A program made the position numbers and the translations under genes. The notes below the pieces were generated by a model that was given only the letters and a program-made list of their open reading frames with translations, was not told where the DNA came from and did no database searches. Shown piece by piece: positions 7,427 through 15,960 of a stretch of DNA of 36,490 nucleotides; the stretch's first letter is position 1, and each line of letters begins with the position of its first letter. Origin of the DNA: Pseudomonadota bacterium (lineage in GTDB: Bacteria > Desulfobacterota > Desulfobulbia > Desulfobulbales > JAGXFP01); NCBI GenBank assembly GCA_018814305.1, contig JAHJAA010000079.1, positions 74,130 through 110,619 on the forward strand. Reading direction: 5' to 3'.

Positions 7427-8570
7427 TATCTGCGTGGTAACGGGAAGCCGGGCTGAATATGGCCTGCTTGCTCCAGTGATGAGTGCCATCCGGGACGAGC
7501 CCCTTTTCCGTCTGCAGGTGATTGTCACGGGCATGCATCTTGCCCCTCAGTTTGGTTCAACCTGGCTCGAGATAGAGAAAGATGGATATTCTATTGATGC
7601 GAAGATCGACCTTGAATTGATCGAAGATACAGTATTGTCCGTAACCCGTTCTCTCGGGAGGGGAGTTATGGGATTTGCCGATGTGCTGGAAAGGCTCAGG
7701 CCTGATCTGGTTGTCATCCTGGGTGATCGCTATGAGATTCTTGCCGCTGCCCAGGCGGCCCTTATTGCGCGGATTCCTGTAGCACATATTGCTGGAGGTG
7801 ATACGACTGAGGGCGCCTTTGATGAGGCTATTCGACACAGTATCACCAAGATGGCACATCTCCATTTTGTAACCAATAAAGATGCAGCCCGCAGGGTTAG
7901 ACAATTGGGCGAAGATCCAGAGCATATTTATACTGTCGGAAGTCCTGGAATCGACGTGATCAGGAGGATCAAGCTCCTTCCCCGGGCAACTCTCGAACAG
8001 GAATTGGGCTTTGTTTTTCGGAAACGTAATGTCCTCGTGACCTTTCATCCTGCGACTCTGGACGAGCAATCGGCCGGAACACAGTTTCGGGAGCTTCTCA
8101 TGGCGCTCGACCGTTTGGGGGAGGGGGTTGGGGTTATCTTCACCCACCCCAATGCCGATCCTGATTCCCACACTATTATTGACCTAATCGGTGACTACAC
8201 CGCCTCGCATCCGCAGGCAAAAGATTTTACTTCGTTAGGGCAGGTTCGCTATTTGAGCATGATCGGCCAAATGGACGCAGTTGTAGGGAATTCTTCAAGT
8301 GGTCTCTATGAAGTCCCATCATTTCGAAAGCCGACAGTCAATATCGGAGATCGCCAAAAGGGTCGAAGTCAAGCTTCGTCGGTGATTAATTGCCGACCGG
8401 TGGCAAATGAGATCGTGGAGGCAGTGTTGACAGCCTTTGATATGGATTGTTCGGATGCGGTGAATCCTTTTGGGGAGGGGGGGAGCGCGCAGCGTATCGT
8501 TGCTGTCCTGAAAGGGATACCCGATTACAGGCAGCTTTTAAGAAAAAGATTTTTTGATTTGGTCCAATGA
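7419..8570 (+). CDS. legG: Hydrolysing nucleotide-sugar 2-epimerase (NeuC/LegG family)
   Basis: The 383-residue GT-B-fold enzyme starts RNICVVTGSRAEYGLL and carries LGDRYEILAA, HIAGGDTTEGAFDEAIRH, FTHPNADPDS and GNSSSGLYEVP, all hallmarks of NeuC/LegG. It removes the nucleotide and inverts C2 to yield 2,4-diacetamido-2,4,6-trideoxymannose. An in-frame ATG exists at 7410, but a strong GGGAGGGG site (7402-7409) is correctly spaced for the ATG at 7419, which overlaps the legC stop by 8 bases. The legB/legC neighbours argue for a legionaminate rather than sialate role. Confidence 0.88.
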   Translation: MRNICVVTGSRAEYGLLAPVMSAIRDEPLFRLQVIVTGMHLAPQFGSTWLEIEKDGYSIDAKIDLELIEDTVLSVTRSLGRGVMGFADVLERLRPDLVVILGDRYEILAAAQAALIARIPVAHIAGGDTTEGAFDEAIRHSITKMAHLHFVTNKDAARRVRQLGEDPEHIYTVGSPGIDVIRRIKLLPRATLEQELGFVFRKRNVLVTFHPATLDEQSAGTQFRELLMALDRLGEGVGVIFTHPNADPDSHTIIDLIGDYTASHPQAKDFTSLGQVRYLSMIGQMDAVVGNSSSGLYEVPSFRKPTVNIGDRQKGRSQASSVINCRPVANEIVEAVLTAFDMDCSDAVNPFGEGGSAQRIVAVLKGIPDYRQLLRKRFFDLVQ

Positions 8571-9649
8571 AAACGGAACGCACTTATATTATTGCCGAAG
8601 CTGGGGTCAATCATAACGGGTCGCTGGATATGGCCCTCCGTCTTATCGACGTTGCGGTGGAGGCCGGCGCGGATGCGGTTAAATTTCAGACCTTTCGGGC
8701 TGAATCGTTGGTGAACAGATCGGCCTCCAAGGCGGAATATCAGATAAAAGCCACTGGATCAACTGAATCACAGTATCAGATGCTTAAAAATCTTGAGTTG
8801 GACGATTCTTTGCATTTGGCCCTTGATGCCCATTGTCGTGTCCAGGGCATCCAATTCCTTTCAACACCTTTCGACGAGGAAAGTCTCTTTTTTCTGGTCC
8901 AACAGATTGGTGTACCTCTAATCAAAGTGTCTTCAGGTGAAATAACCAATGGCCCGCTACTCCTTGCAGCAGCCGGCACGGGAAGGCCAATAATCCTCTC
9001 GACCGGGATGAGTACCTTGCAGGAAGTCAATGAGGCTCTTGAGGTGATGGCCTTTGGCTATTTGGAAAAAGATCATAAGCCCTCACAGAGTGCCTTCCGG
9101 TTGGCATTTAAATCTGAATCAGGTCAGCAGGTACTTAAAGAAAAGGTAACGCTTCTCCACTGCACTACCGAGTACCCTGCCCCGATCACGGCAGTGAATC
9201 TCAGGGCCATGGATAGCATGCGTGAGGCGTTTGGACTGGCAGTTGGATTTTCTGATCATACGTCGGGAATGTCTGTCGCCATTGCTGCTGTGGCGCGAGG
9301 CGCCTCAATTATCGAAAAACACTTTACTTTGGACCGTGAGCTTCCCGGACCTGACCACCGGGCATCTCTCGAGCCTCATGAATTACGCGCCATGGTGGGT
9401 GCCATTCGCGAGGTGGAACTGGCTCTTGGTTCAGGGGTTAAGGAGCCTTCGGTCTGCGAAATGAGCAATCTTGTTGTCGCTCGGCGGAGTCTTGTGGCGA
9501 GTTGTGATATCGAAAGAGATGAAATATTTACCCGGAATAATGTTACGAGTAAACGACCTGGGATCGGTATATCTCCAATGCTCTATTGGGATGTGTTGGG
9601 ACGGAAGGCTCCCCATAATTTTAGTCAAGATGAGGCCATTGAGACATGA
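8567..9649 (+). CDS. legI: N,N'-diacetyllegionaminic acid synthase (NeuB family)
   Basis: The 360-residue protein opens with YIIAEAGVNHNGSLDMAL, then AGADAVKFQTF, KVSSGEITNGPLLLAAAGTG, LSTGMST and GFSDHTSG, the order seen in NeuB-type TIM-barrel synthases. A C-terminal antifreeze-like SAF domain spans about 300-355 (ARRSLVASCDIERDEIF, then KRPGIGISP). It condenses phosphoenolpyruvate with the trideoxy-mannose product of LegG to form legionaminic acid. The ATG overlaps the legG stop (ATGA). NeuB-family members acting on Neu5Ac, Pse or Leg look alike; the choice of Leg rests on the surrounding genes. Confidence 0.9.
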   Translation: MKTERTYIIAEAGVNHNGSLDMALRLIDVAVEAGADAVKFQTFRAESLVNRSASKAEYQIKATGSTESQYQMLKNLELDDSLHLALDAHCRVQGIQFLSTPFDEESLFFLVQQIGVPLIKVSSGEITNGPLLLAAAGTGRPIILSTGMSTLQEVNEALEVMAFGYLEKDHKPSQSAFRLAFKSESGQQVLKEKVTLLHCTTEYPAPITAVNLRAMDSMREAFGLAVGFSDHTSGMSVAIAAVARGASIIEKHFTLDRELPGPDHRASLEPHELRAMVGAIREVELALGSGVKEPSVCEMSNLVVARRSLVASCDIERDEIFTRNNVTSKRPGIGISPMLYWDVLGRKAPHNFSQDEAIET

Positions 9650-10284
9650 GCCAGTCTGTGATCATTATCGGGGGAGGTGGGCATGCCAAGGTGCTAATCG
9701 ATGCCTTACGACTTTCCGGAGTAGATATCCTTGGAATCACGGATGCCGATTCGACGAAGCATGCTCACCGGATCGGCGGAGTTCGTGTTCTTGGTGACGA
9801 TTCGATCATTTCTCAATATGGCTCCTCGGAAGTCCTTCTCGTCAATGGAATTGGATCAATAAACCTCCCGTTGAGGCGTGCGGACCTCTTTGAGAGATAT
9901 AAAGCTTTGGGATATTGTTTTACATCCGTCATTCATCCCTCTGCTATCATCGCCACAGATGTTTCGTTGGGCGAAGGGGTTCAGGTTATGGCCGGGGCAG
10001 TCATTCAGCCAGGTTGTTCAATCGGTGGTAATTGTCTCATCAATACCGGCACAACGATAGACCACGACTGCTGGATCGGTGATCATACCCATCTTTCACC
10101 CGGTGTTACCCTTTGCGGGAATGTCACGATGAAAGGAAGGTCGTTTGTCGGCGCCGGAGCTATTGTAATCCAGGGGAAAAACATTGGCAGTGCTGGACTT
10201 GTTGCCGCTGGAGCTTTGGTCTTAGAAGATGTTTTAGATGGGGCGGTTGTTATGGGAGTCCCGGCGAATGAGGTGGAAAAATGA
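9646..10284 (+). CDS. legH: NeuD/PglD-type sugar acetyltransferase, likely LegH
   Basis: The 212-residue protein has an N-terminal Rossmann-like nucleotide-sugar-binding domain (IIIGGGGHAKVLIDAL, residues 5-20) and a left-handed beta-helix of hexapeptide repeats from about residue 95. That helix includes IDHDCWIGDHTHLSPG with the family's catalytic histidine region. This architecture is that of PglD/NeuD/LegH enzymes, which acetylate the C4 amino group of the 4-amino-4,6-dideoxy nucleotide sugar with acetyl-CoA. Position inside the leg block, with ATGA overlaps at both ends, favours LegH; NeuD-like O-acetylation is the alternative. Confidence 0.78.
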   Translation: MSQSVIIIGGGGHAKVLIDALRLSGVDILGITDADSTKHAHRIGGVRVLGDDSIISQYGSSEVLLVNGIGSINLPLRRADLFERYKALGYCFTSVIHPSAIIATDVSLGEGVQVMAGAVIQPGCSIGGNCLINTGTTIDHDCWIGDHTHLSPGVTLCGNVTMKGRSFVGAGAIVIQGKNIGSAGLVAAGALVLEDVLDGAVVMGVPANEVEK

Positions 10285-11327
10285 AAGACTGGAAACGGAC
10301 ATTGGTCTCTCCAAAGACGTCCATCAGAGACACTATTCGACAGATCACTGAAAGTGCTCTCCAGATAGCCTTGGTTACCAATGCTGAAAATAATTTGCTG
10401 GGCACTGTGACCGATGGGGATATTCGCATGGGGATATTGAAAGGTTTAGACCTCAGTGAGCCGGTGGAAAAGATCATGCAAAGATGTCCGTATGTTTGCA
10501 GAAAGGGGGAGGGGCGTGAGGCAATTCTTGCCACTATGAAACTTAAGCGTCTGCATCATATGCCCATCGTGGATGACAATGAAATTATTGTTGGCCTTGA
10601 ACTGATTGATGATCTTGTGGGAGCCCCTCCCCGAGATAATATTGCGATTTTGATGGCAGGAGGACTTGGCAGCCGTCTTCATCCCTTGACTGAAACTTGC
10701 CCGAAGCCTTTGCTTCAGGTAGGGGACCGCCCGATTCTTGAAACAATCCTGCTGAATCTCATCGACAATGGAATTAGACGGTTTTATATCTCGGTTAATT
10801 ACATGGCTCAGATGGTTATGGAGCATTTTGGTGATGGAAGTAACTGGGGGGTTGAGATTCGGTATCTTCAGGAGAAACAGAAGTTGGGAACTGCAGGGGC
10901 TCTCAGTCTCTTAACCGAGCGGCCGGAATCACCAATTCTCGTTATGAATGCGGACCTTCTTACCAAGGTGAATTTCGGTGATCTCCTCGATTTCCACACC
11001 ATGCACCATTCTAAAGCAACAATGTGTGTCCGGGAATATAACCATCAGATTCCATACGGGGTAGTCAAGATTGACCAGCATCATTTTCTTGGGATTAAAG
11101 AAAAGCCGGTAAAACGTTATTTTGTTAACGCCGGGATCTATGTCCTTGAATCTGAGGTGATCGATAATATTCCCCCAGATACATATTTCGACATGCCCCA
11201 ATTGTTTGAGTCTCTCCAGCAGCAGAGTCCGGAAATTGCAGTATTCCCAATTCGGGAATACTGGATCGACATTGGTCAGATGAATGATCTGATCCGTGCA
11301 ACTAACGATTTTAGAAGTGAATTTTAA
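10281..11327 (+). CDS. ptmE: CBS-domain sugar-1-phosphate nucleotidyltransferase, PtmE-like (probable GlcN-1-P guanylyltransferase)
   Basis: The 348-residue protein has two parts: a CBS-domain pair at about residues 5-115 (GTVTDGDIRMGIL, then HHMPIVDDNEIIVGL), and a nucleotidyltransferase domain from 120 with the signature LMAGGLGSRLHPLT (124-137), CPKPLLQVGDRP and VMNADLLT. The CBS plus NTP-transferase fusion is that of Campylobacter PtmE, which makes GDP-glucosamine at the head of the GDP-linked legionaminate route. Its presence here implies this organism uses GDP-linked precursors as well. ATGA overlap with the acetyltransferase gene upstream. Nucleotide preference cannot be read from the sequence alone. 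Confidence 0.78.
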   Translation: MKDWKRTLVSPKTSIRDTIRQITESALQIALVTNAENNLLGTVTDGDIRMGILKGLDLSEPVEKIMQRCPYVCRKGEGREAILATMKLKRLHHMPIVDDNEIIVGLELIDDLVGAPPRDNIAILMAGGLGSRLHPLTETCPKPLLQVGDRPILETILLNLIDNGIRRFYISVNYMAQMVMEHFGDGSNWGVEIRYLQEKQKLGTAGALSLLTERPESPILVMNADLLTKVNFGDLLDFHTMHHSKATMCVREYNHQIPYGVVKIDQHHFLGIKEKPVKRYFVNAGIYVLESEVIDNIPPDTYFDMPQLFESLQQQSPEIAVFPIREYWIDIGQMNDLIRATNDFRSEF

Positions 11328-11330
11328 CCC

Positions 11331-12047
11331 ATGTACAAAGATAAAACATTTTTGGTGATTATTCCTGCTCGGGGAGGCAGTAAAGGGCTTCCAGGGAAGA
11401 ATATTCGACCTCTATGTGGGAATCCGCTGATTGCCTGGAGCATTGAGTCTGGACGGCATTCAATGCATGTCGATGAAGTAATGGTCTCAACCGACAGTGA
11501 GGAGATAGCTGAAATTGCTCGACGTTTCGGGGCATCAGTTCCGTTTCTTAGGCCGATTGAACTGGCCCAGGATAAGACTCCGACATTTGATGCGGTTTTG
11601 CATACCATTAATTACTATCGAGAAATTGAAAAAAGAGGGTTTGATTATATCGTACTTCTGGAGCCGACTTCACCCTTACGTGAAAGTGATGACATCGATT
11701 CGATGATAGAGGCTGTTGTTGACCAGGCAGAACGTTATGACGCGATTACCAGTATTGGTGAAGTACACGAGCATCCATCAATTATGAAACGCATTGTCGA
11801 TCATTCTCTTGAACCGTTTTGTAAAGAGCTCAGCCAGGAAACCCGCCGACAGGATAATTCTCCGGCTTATTTTCCCTATGGTGTTGCTTATATTGTAAAA
11901 ACTGAGATCCTCCTGAAGGAAAAAACTTTTTATCCCGAGCGGAGCACCTACTATTTGATTCAGCGATATCAAGCCTATGAAATTGATGATCTTTATGATT
12001 TTTTGTGTGTTGAGGTGATTATGCAACATCGAAAGGAAAAAATATGA
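11331..12047 (+). CDS. legF: CMP-legionaminic acid synthetase (acylneuraminate cytidylyltransferase family)
   Basis: The 238-residue protein has the CMP-sialate synthetase P-loop-like motif IPARGGSKGLPGKNIRPL (residues 10-27), VSTDSEEIAEIA and LLEPTSPLR, and a normal length for the family. It activates the nonulosonic acid with CTP to CMP-legionaminate, the donor for glycosyltransferases. It starts three bases after the ptmE-like gene and ends overlapping the next one, closing a complete Leg set (LegB, C, H, G, I, F plus PtmE). A sialic acid or pseudaminate substrate is possible by sequence alone, but not by context. Confidence 0.87.
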   Translation: MYKDKTFLVIIPARGGSKGLPGKNIRPLCGNPLIAWSIESGRHSMHVDEVMVSTDSEEIAEIARRFGASVPFLRPIELAQDKTPTFDAVLHTINYYREIEKRGFDYIVLLEPTSPLRESDDIDSMIEAVVDQAERYDAITSIGEVHEHPSIMKRIVDHSLEPFCKELSQETRRQDNSPAYFPYGVAYIVKTEILLKEKTFYPERSTYYLIQRYQAYEIDDLYDFLCVEVIMQHRKEKI

Positions 12048-13039
12048 AATTTCTTGTTATTGGTCTTGGCTCAATGGGAAAGCGACGGATTCGGTGTCTT
12101 AAATCTTTGGGGTATGACGATATAACAGGGTATGATCCTCGCGAAGACCGTCGTTTGGAGACTCAAAAACTCTATCAGGTCAAGACCCTTGATAAACTTC
12201 ATAATTCGGTATGTTCAAGGTTTGATGTTCATATTATTTCGGTTCCTCCGGACTGTCATCTTGAGTATATGAAAACGGCTGTTGATTTGGGTATACCGGC
12301 TTTTGTTGAGGCGAGTGTTCTCCTTGACGGACTTGAAGAGCTTGACTCTATGGCCAAATCCAGAAAAGTGCTGATTGCACCATCCTGTACCCTGCGTTTC
12401 CATCCGGCTGTGAAAATAATCAAAAAACTTATAAAGAGTGAGCAATACGGGAAATTCACCAATTTTTCGTATCATTCAGGTCAGTATCTTCCTGACTGGC
12501 ACCCCTGGGAAAAGGTAACTGAGTATTATGTTTCTAATCCTTCAACGGGTGGGGCCCGTGAGATCGTACCTTTTGAACTGACATGGATTGTGGATTTGAT
12601 CGGATTCCCGGCGGAGGTGACCGGCCTTTTCGGTCGGACCATGGATGTTGGGGCCGAAATAACTGATACCTATGCAGTTGCACTGAAATTTTCCCAGGGC
12701 TTCGGAACTATGTTGGTTGATGTCGTGGCTCGACATGCAACGAGGAACCTCATTTTAAATATGGAGAAGGGACAAATTGCCTGGCGGTGGGATGACCCTC
12801 ATGTAAAGGTCTTTGATGCTGCATCAGGGGAATGGGTTTTATTTGCTTATCAAGTTTCTCCTGGTTATGACGGATATAATAAAAACATAATCGAAGAGAT
12901 GTATATTGAAGAGCTTGGTTCTTTTATAGGGGCGGTCAATGGGAGGGAGATCTATCCCAATACCCTGGCAGATGATATCGCGGTATTGAAACAACTCATC
13001 CAGGCCGAAACTTCAAATCCTCCCAGATTGGAGAAATGA
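12044..13039 (+). CDS. Gfo/Idh/MocA-fold protein with atypical active site (PtmF-like candidate)
   Basis: The 331-residue protein has an N-terminal Rossmann motif (VIGLGSMGKRRIR, 5-17) and a C-terminal alpha/beta domain of the Gfo/Idh/MocA type. The catalytic EKP tripeptide reads Glu89-Ala90-Ser91, and the later His region reads AREIVPFELTWIVD (171-184) with no histidine. It therefore lacks the two residues normally used for hydride-transfer acid/base chemistry. The second family member in this window (22997-24061) keeps both. ATGA overlap with legF ties it to the Leg block; Campylobacter Leg loci also carry accessory oxidoreductases. It may be a divergent dehydrogenase, a structural partner of the SDR or aminotransferase next to it, or an enzyme of new specificity. 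Confidence 0.7.
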   Translation: MKFLVIGLGSMGKRRIRCLKSLGYDDITGYDPREDRRLETQKLYQVKTLDKLHNSVCSRFDVHIISVPPDCHLEYMKTAVDLGIPAFVEASVLLDGLEELDSMAKSRKVLIAPSCTLRFHPAVKIIKKLIKSEQYGKFTNFSYHSGQYLPDWHPWEKVTEYYVSNPSTGGAREIVPFELTWIVDLIGFPAEVTGLFGRTMDVGAEITDTYAVALKFSQGFGTMLVDVVARHATRNLILNMEKGQIAWRWDDPHVKVFDAASGEWVLFAYQVSPGYDGYNKNIIEEMYIEELGSFIGAVNGREIYPNTLADDIAVLKQLIQAETSNPPRLEK

Positions 13040-14355
13040 TTCATATGGGGAAATCGCAGGAACTTTATCAAAAAGCAAAAAAACTCATCCCGGGAGGAAC
13101 CCAGCTGCTCTCAAAGCGACCTGAAATGTTTCTCCCTGATCTTTGGCCGGCCTATTATAGTAAGGCAAAGGGTTGTGAAATTTGGGATCTTGATGATATC
13201 AAGTATTTCGACATGGTTACCATGGGGATTGGTGCATGTATACTCGGCTACGCTGATGATGATGTGAATTTTGCGGTGAAGAAAGCGGTAGATAATGGGA
13301 ATATGTGCTTACTTAATGCCCCGGAAGAAGTCGAATTGGCAGAAGTGCTTTGCAATCTTCATCCTTGGGCCTCGATGGTCAGGTACACCCGAAGCGGTGG
13401 GGAAGCAATGGCAGTCGCAGTGCGTATTGCCAGGGCTTTTACACAGAAGGATATTGTTCTTTTCTGTGGTTATCACGGGTGGCATGACTGGTATCTCGCT
13501 GCAAATTTAGGCAAAGAAACTGCCCTTGATGGCCATCTCCTCCCTGGGCTTGAACCTCGAGGGGTCCCTCGTGCACTCACTGGGACTGCGTACCCTTTTA
13601 TTTATAATGATATTGAAGGATTTCTTCGCCTCATTAAGCAACACGCAGGACGTGTGGGGGTTGTTGTCCTTGAAACCATCCGTAATCAACCACCCACCCC
13701 TGAATTTCTGGCTACACTCAGGGCTGTAACCCAGAAGAACGGCATTGTTTTTGTCGTCGATGAAATTACTGCGGGATGGAGGATGAACTTGGGCGGATCG
13801 CATCTTCTCTATGATGTGAAACCTGATATTGCTGTTTTTGGAAAAGCAATGGGTAATGGTTATCCAATGGGGGCCATTATTGGTACATCTGAAGTCATGT
13901 CGGCCGCCCAGGAGAGTTTTATAAGTAGTACCTATTGGACAGAAAGAATAGGTCCTGTCGCAGCCCTTGCCACAATTAAAAAATTGCAGAATCGATCAGT
14001 GCCCGCTCACTTATGTGACATTGGGAAAAGGATTCAAGAGGGGTGGCGACAAATTTCAAAAGGACATCAACTGGGCATTAACATTTCAGGAATTCTTCCC
14101 CTTGGGCATTTTAGTTTTGACCATGCACAACCACTGGTGCTTAAGACCCTTTTTACTCAAGAAATGCTGACCAGAGGATTTTTGGCGAGTACCGTATTTT
14201 ATGCATCGTTGGCCCACTCCTATGAGGTAGTCGACCAATACCTCAATACTGCTGACGAGGTATTTGGATTCATCGCCAAAGCCGTTGCTACAGGTCAACC
14301 GGAAAAGCACCTCAAGAGTTCTGTCTGTCATGCCGGGTTTCGGCGACTTGCCTGA
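13036..14355 (+). CDS. Class III aminotransferase (glutamate-1-semialdehyde aminomutase-like)
   Basis: The 439-residue fold-type I PLP enzyme has LIPGGTQLLSKRP near 17-29, RYTRSGGEAMAVAVRIAR (116-133), YHGWHDW (146-152), the cofactor-binding Asp242 in VDEITAGWR and the Schiff-base Lys270 in FGKAMGNGYP. It is closest in pattern to HemL, but no haem genes are near and it is embedded in sugar-nucleotide genes, so a role in transaminating a keto-sugar or a small activated acid is more likely. The frame opens at 13036 (ATGA overlap with the previous gene). The ATG at 13045 is better spaced from ttggag and may be the true start. Confidence 0.75.
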   Translation: MIHMGKSQELYQKAKKLIPGGTQLLSKRPEMFLPDLWPAYYSKAKGCEIWDLDDIKYFDMVTMGIGACILGYADDDVNFAVKKAVDNGNMCLLNAPEEVELAEVLCNLHPWASMVRYTRSGGEAMAVAVRIARAFTQKDIVLFCGYHGWHDWYLAANLGKETALDGHLLPGLEPRGVPRALTGTAYPFIYNDIEGFLRLIKQHAGRVGVVVLETIRNQPPTPEFLATLRAVTQKNGIVFVVDEITAGWRMNLGGSHLLYDVKPDIAVFGKAMGNGYPMGAIIGTSEVMSAAQESFISSTYWTERIGPVAALATIKKLQNRSVPAHLCDIGKRIQEGWRQISKGHQLGINISGILPLGHFSFDHAQPLVLKTLFTQEMLTRGFLASTVFYASLAHSYEVVDQYLNTADEVFGFIAKAVATGQPEKHLKSSVCHAGFRRLA

Positions 14356-14376
14356 AAAAATGGGGACAATCAAGGT

Positions 14377-15147
14377 ATGTTGAAAGATAAAGTTGTCATC
14401 GTTACAGGAGGGGCTGGATTACTTGGGAAGGCCTTTTTGAAAGGGATCGCCAGGCAAAGAGGGGTCGGTATTATTGCCGACATCAATAGTGACCTCGGTC
14501 ATGAAGCAATTTTATTGATCCAACAGGAAGTCCCCCATGCCCGAGTTGATTTAATTACCGTTGATATTACGTCAAAAGAATCAGTAAGAGAAATGATCAA
14601 GGAAGTCAGGGGAAAACATGGCAAAATTGATGCTCTTGTTAATAATGCCTATCCCCGAAATCAGAATTTTGGCAGACGATTTGAGGATGTTGAATACGAA
14701 GATTTTTGTGATAATGTCTCTAGGCATCTTGGGGGGTATTTTCTCGTTGCCCAACAGATTGCCGAATATTTTAAAGACAACGGAGGAGGCTCAATCATAA
14801 ATCTTGCCTCAATCTATGGTGCCATGGCTCCACGCTTTAAAATTTATAGAGAGACCTCAATGACCATGCCGGTTGAATATGCGGCTATTAAATCGGCGAT
14901 TATTCAGCTCACAAGATATATCGCAAGATACTATCAAGGCTGCGGGATTCATGTGAACGCCATAAGCCCTGGTGGAATCTTAGACAACCAGCCTGATCGG
15001 TTTATAGAATCGTACAACAGTCATTGTCTTACCAAGGGCATGTTGGGAGAGAATGATATTGTCGGCACACTTCTGTTCCTTCTTTCCGATTCTTCCAGAT
15101 ATATTAATGGACAAAATATCATTGTTGATGATGGTTTCAGCCTGTAG
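14377..15147 (+). CDS. Short-chain dehydrogenase/reductase, PtmA-like
   Basis: The 256-residue classical SDR has TGGAGLLGKAF (10-20) for cofactor binding, LVNNAYPRNQNFG in the NNAG position, INLASIYG with the catalytic serine and YAAIK as the YxxxK catalytic pair. The NNAYPR and PVEYAAIKSAI features recall PtmA of Campylobacter flagellin glycosylation loci, where it acts early in legionaminate precursor supply or modification. Ribosome binding site aaggt. It lies 21 bp after the aminotransferase, in the same direction. Substrate is not determinable from sequence. Confidence 0.75.
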   Translation: MLKDKVVIVTGGAGLLGKAFLKGIARQRGVGIIADINSDLGHEAILLIQQEVPHARVDLITVDITSKESVREMIKEVRGKHGKIDALVNNAYPRNQNFGRRFEDVEYEDFCDNVSRHLGGYFLVAQQIAEYFKDNGGGSIINLASIYGAMAPRFKIYRETSMTMPVEYAAIKSAIIQLTRYIARYYQGCGIHVNAISPGGILDNQPDRFIESYNSHCLTKGMLGENDIVGTLLFLLSDSSRYINGQNIIVDDGFSL

Positions 15148-15183
15148 CCCTTTCCAACCCAGAATTATAAGATTGGAGTTTGT

Positions 15184-15960
15184 ATGAGCGACCACGAAAA
15201 AGAGTATTTCAACACCCCGGAATATATTGCTTATCTCAAGCGGAACTGTGAACTTATTGATCGTGACACCGGAAACCGCGATGAGACCTTCACCAGTCCC
15301 CATATGGATATTATCATTAAATATACTGACCAACTGGGAATCGAACCAGGACGACAAATGCTTGAGATAGGTTGTGGTTTGGGCCGTTTAGTCGATTATC
15401 TAGGAAAACATTACGGGATAGATATCAGTGGCATTGATGTCTCTGACGAGACCTGTAAATTGGCCATGGAGCGCCTTTCTCAATCTTCGGGGGAAATAAA
15501 AGTCGGTTCGGCAGAAAAAATACCTTTTCCCGATTCCTCGTTTGATTATGTCCTTTGCTGGGGAGTTTTTGACCTTACTGATCAAGGCTACGCCATCGCT
15601 GAAATGCTCAGAGTATTGAAGGTCGGCGGTAAATTACTTTTGACAGGAAAAAACAATGAGTTCATGCCCGATGACGAGGATGCCCAAATAGCCGAGATTA
15701 AGTCCAGGGAAAAAAACATTCCCAATCACTACACCGATTATAATGCCCTCAAACAATTGGTCGAGTCCAATGGCGCAAATCTGGCTCTTGAGCACTTTTT
15801 CCTCAGGAGAGGGGATTTCATGGCGGGCAGATATGTAATCAATCAACCGGCTCAATTTCAAGAATATTGCGTCATAGTCCAGAAAGAGTCGATTGAGCTT
15901 CCGGTAATCAATGAGATTTCGGACTCGTACTCAAAGACCTGGAGGCAGAAGCATGGCTAA
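15184..15960 (+). CDS. Class I SAM-dependent methyltransferase
   Basis: The 258-residue protein has Methyltransf_11-type motifs: motif I MLEIGCGLGRL (59-69), the acidic end of strand 2 at Asp85 (SGIDVSD), SAEKIPFPDSSFDYVLCWGV and MLRVLKVGGKLLLTG. It should transfer a methyl group from SAM to an O, N or C atom. Within this locus a sugar or sugar-nucleotide acceptor is likely. Campylobacter legionaminate loci also contain a methyltransferase (PtmH) that decorates the nonulosonate, but orthology is not claimed. The last codons overlap the start of the next gene by 8 bases. Confidence 0.8.
   Translation: MSDHEKEYFNTPEYIAYLKRNCELIDRDTGNRDETFTSPHMDIIIKYTDQLGIEPGRQMLEIGCGLGRLVDYLGKHYGIDISGIDVSDETCKLAMERLSQSSGEIKVGSAEKIPFPDSSFDYVLCWGVFDLTDQGYAIAEMLRVLKVGGKLLLTGKNNEFMPDDEDAQIAEIKSREKNIPNHYTDYNALKQLVESNGANLALEHFFLRRGDFMAGRYVINQPAQFQEYCVIVQKESIELPVINEISDSYSKTWRQKHG

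Noticed and set aside
7419-12047. Sialic acid (Neu5Ac) pathway
   Set aside because: The dehydratase, aminotransferase and acetyltransferase needed for 2,4-diacetamido-trideoxy sugars are in the same block, which points to legionaminic acid.
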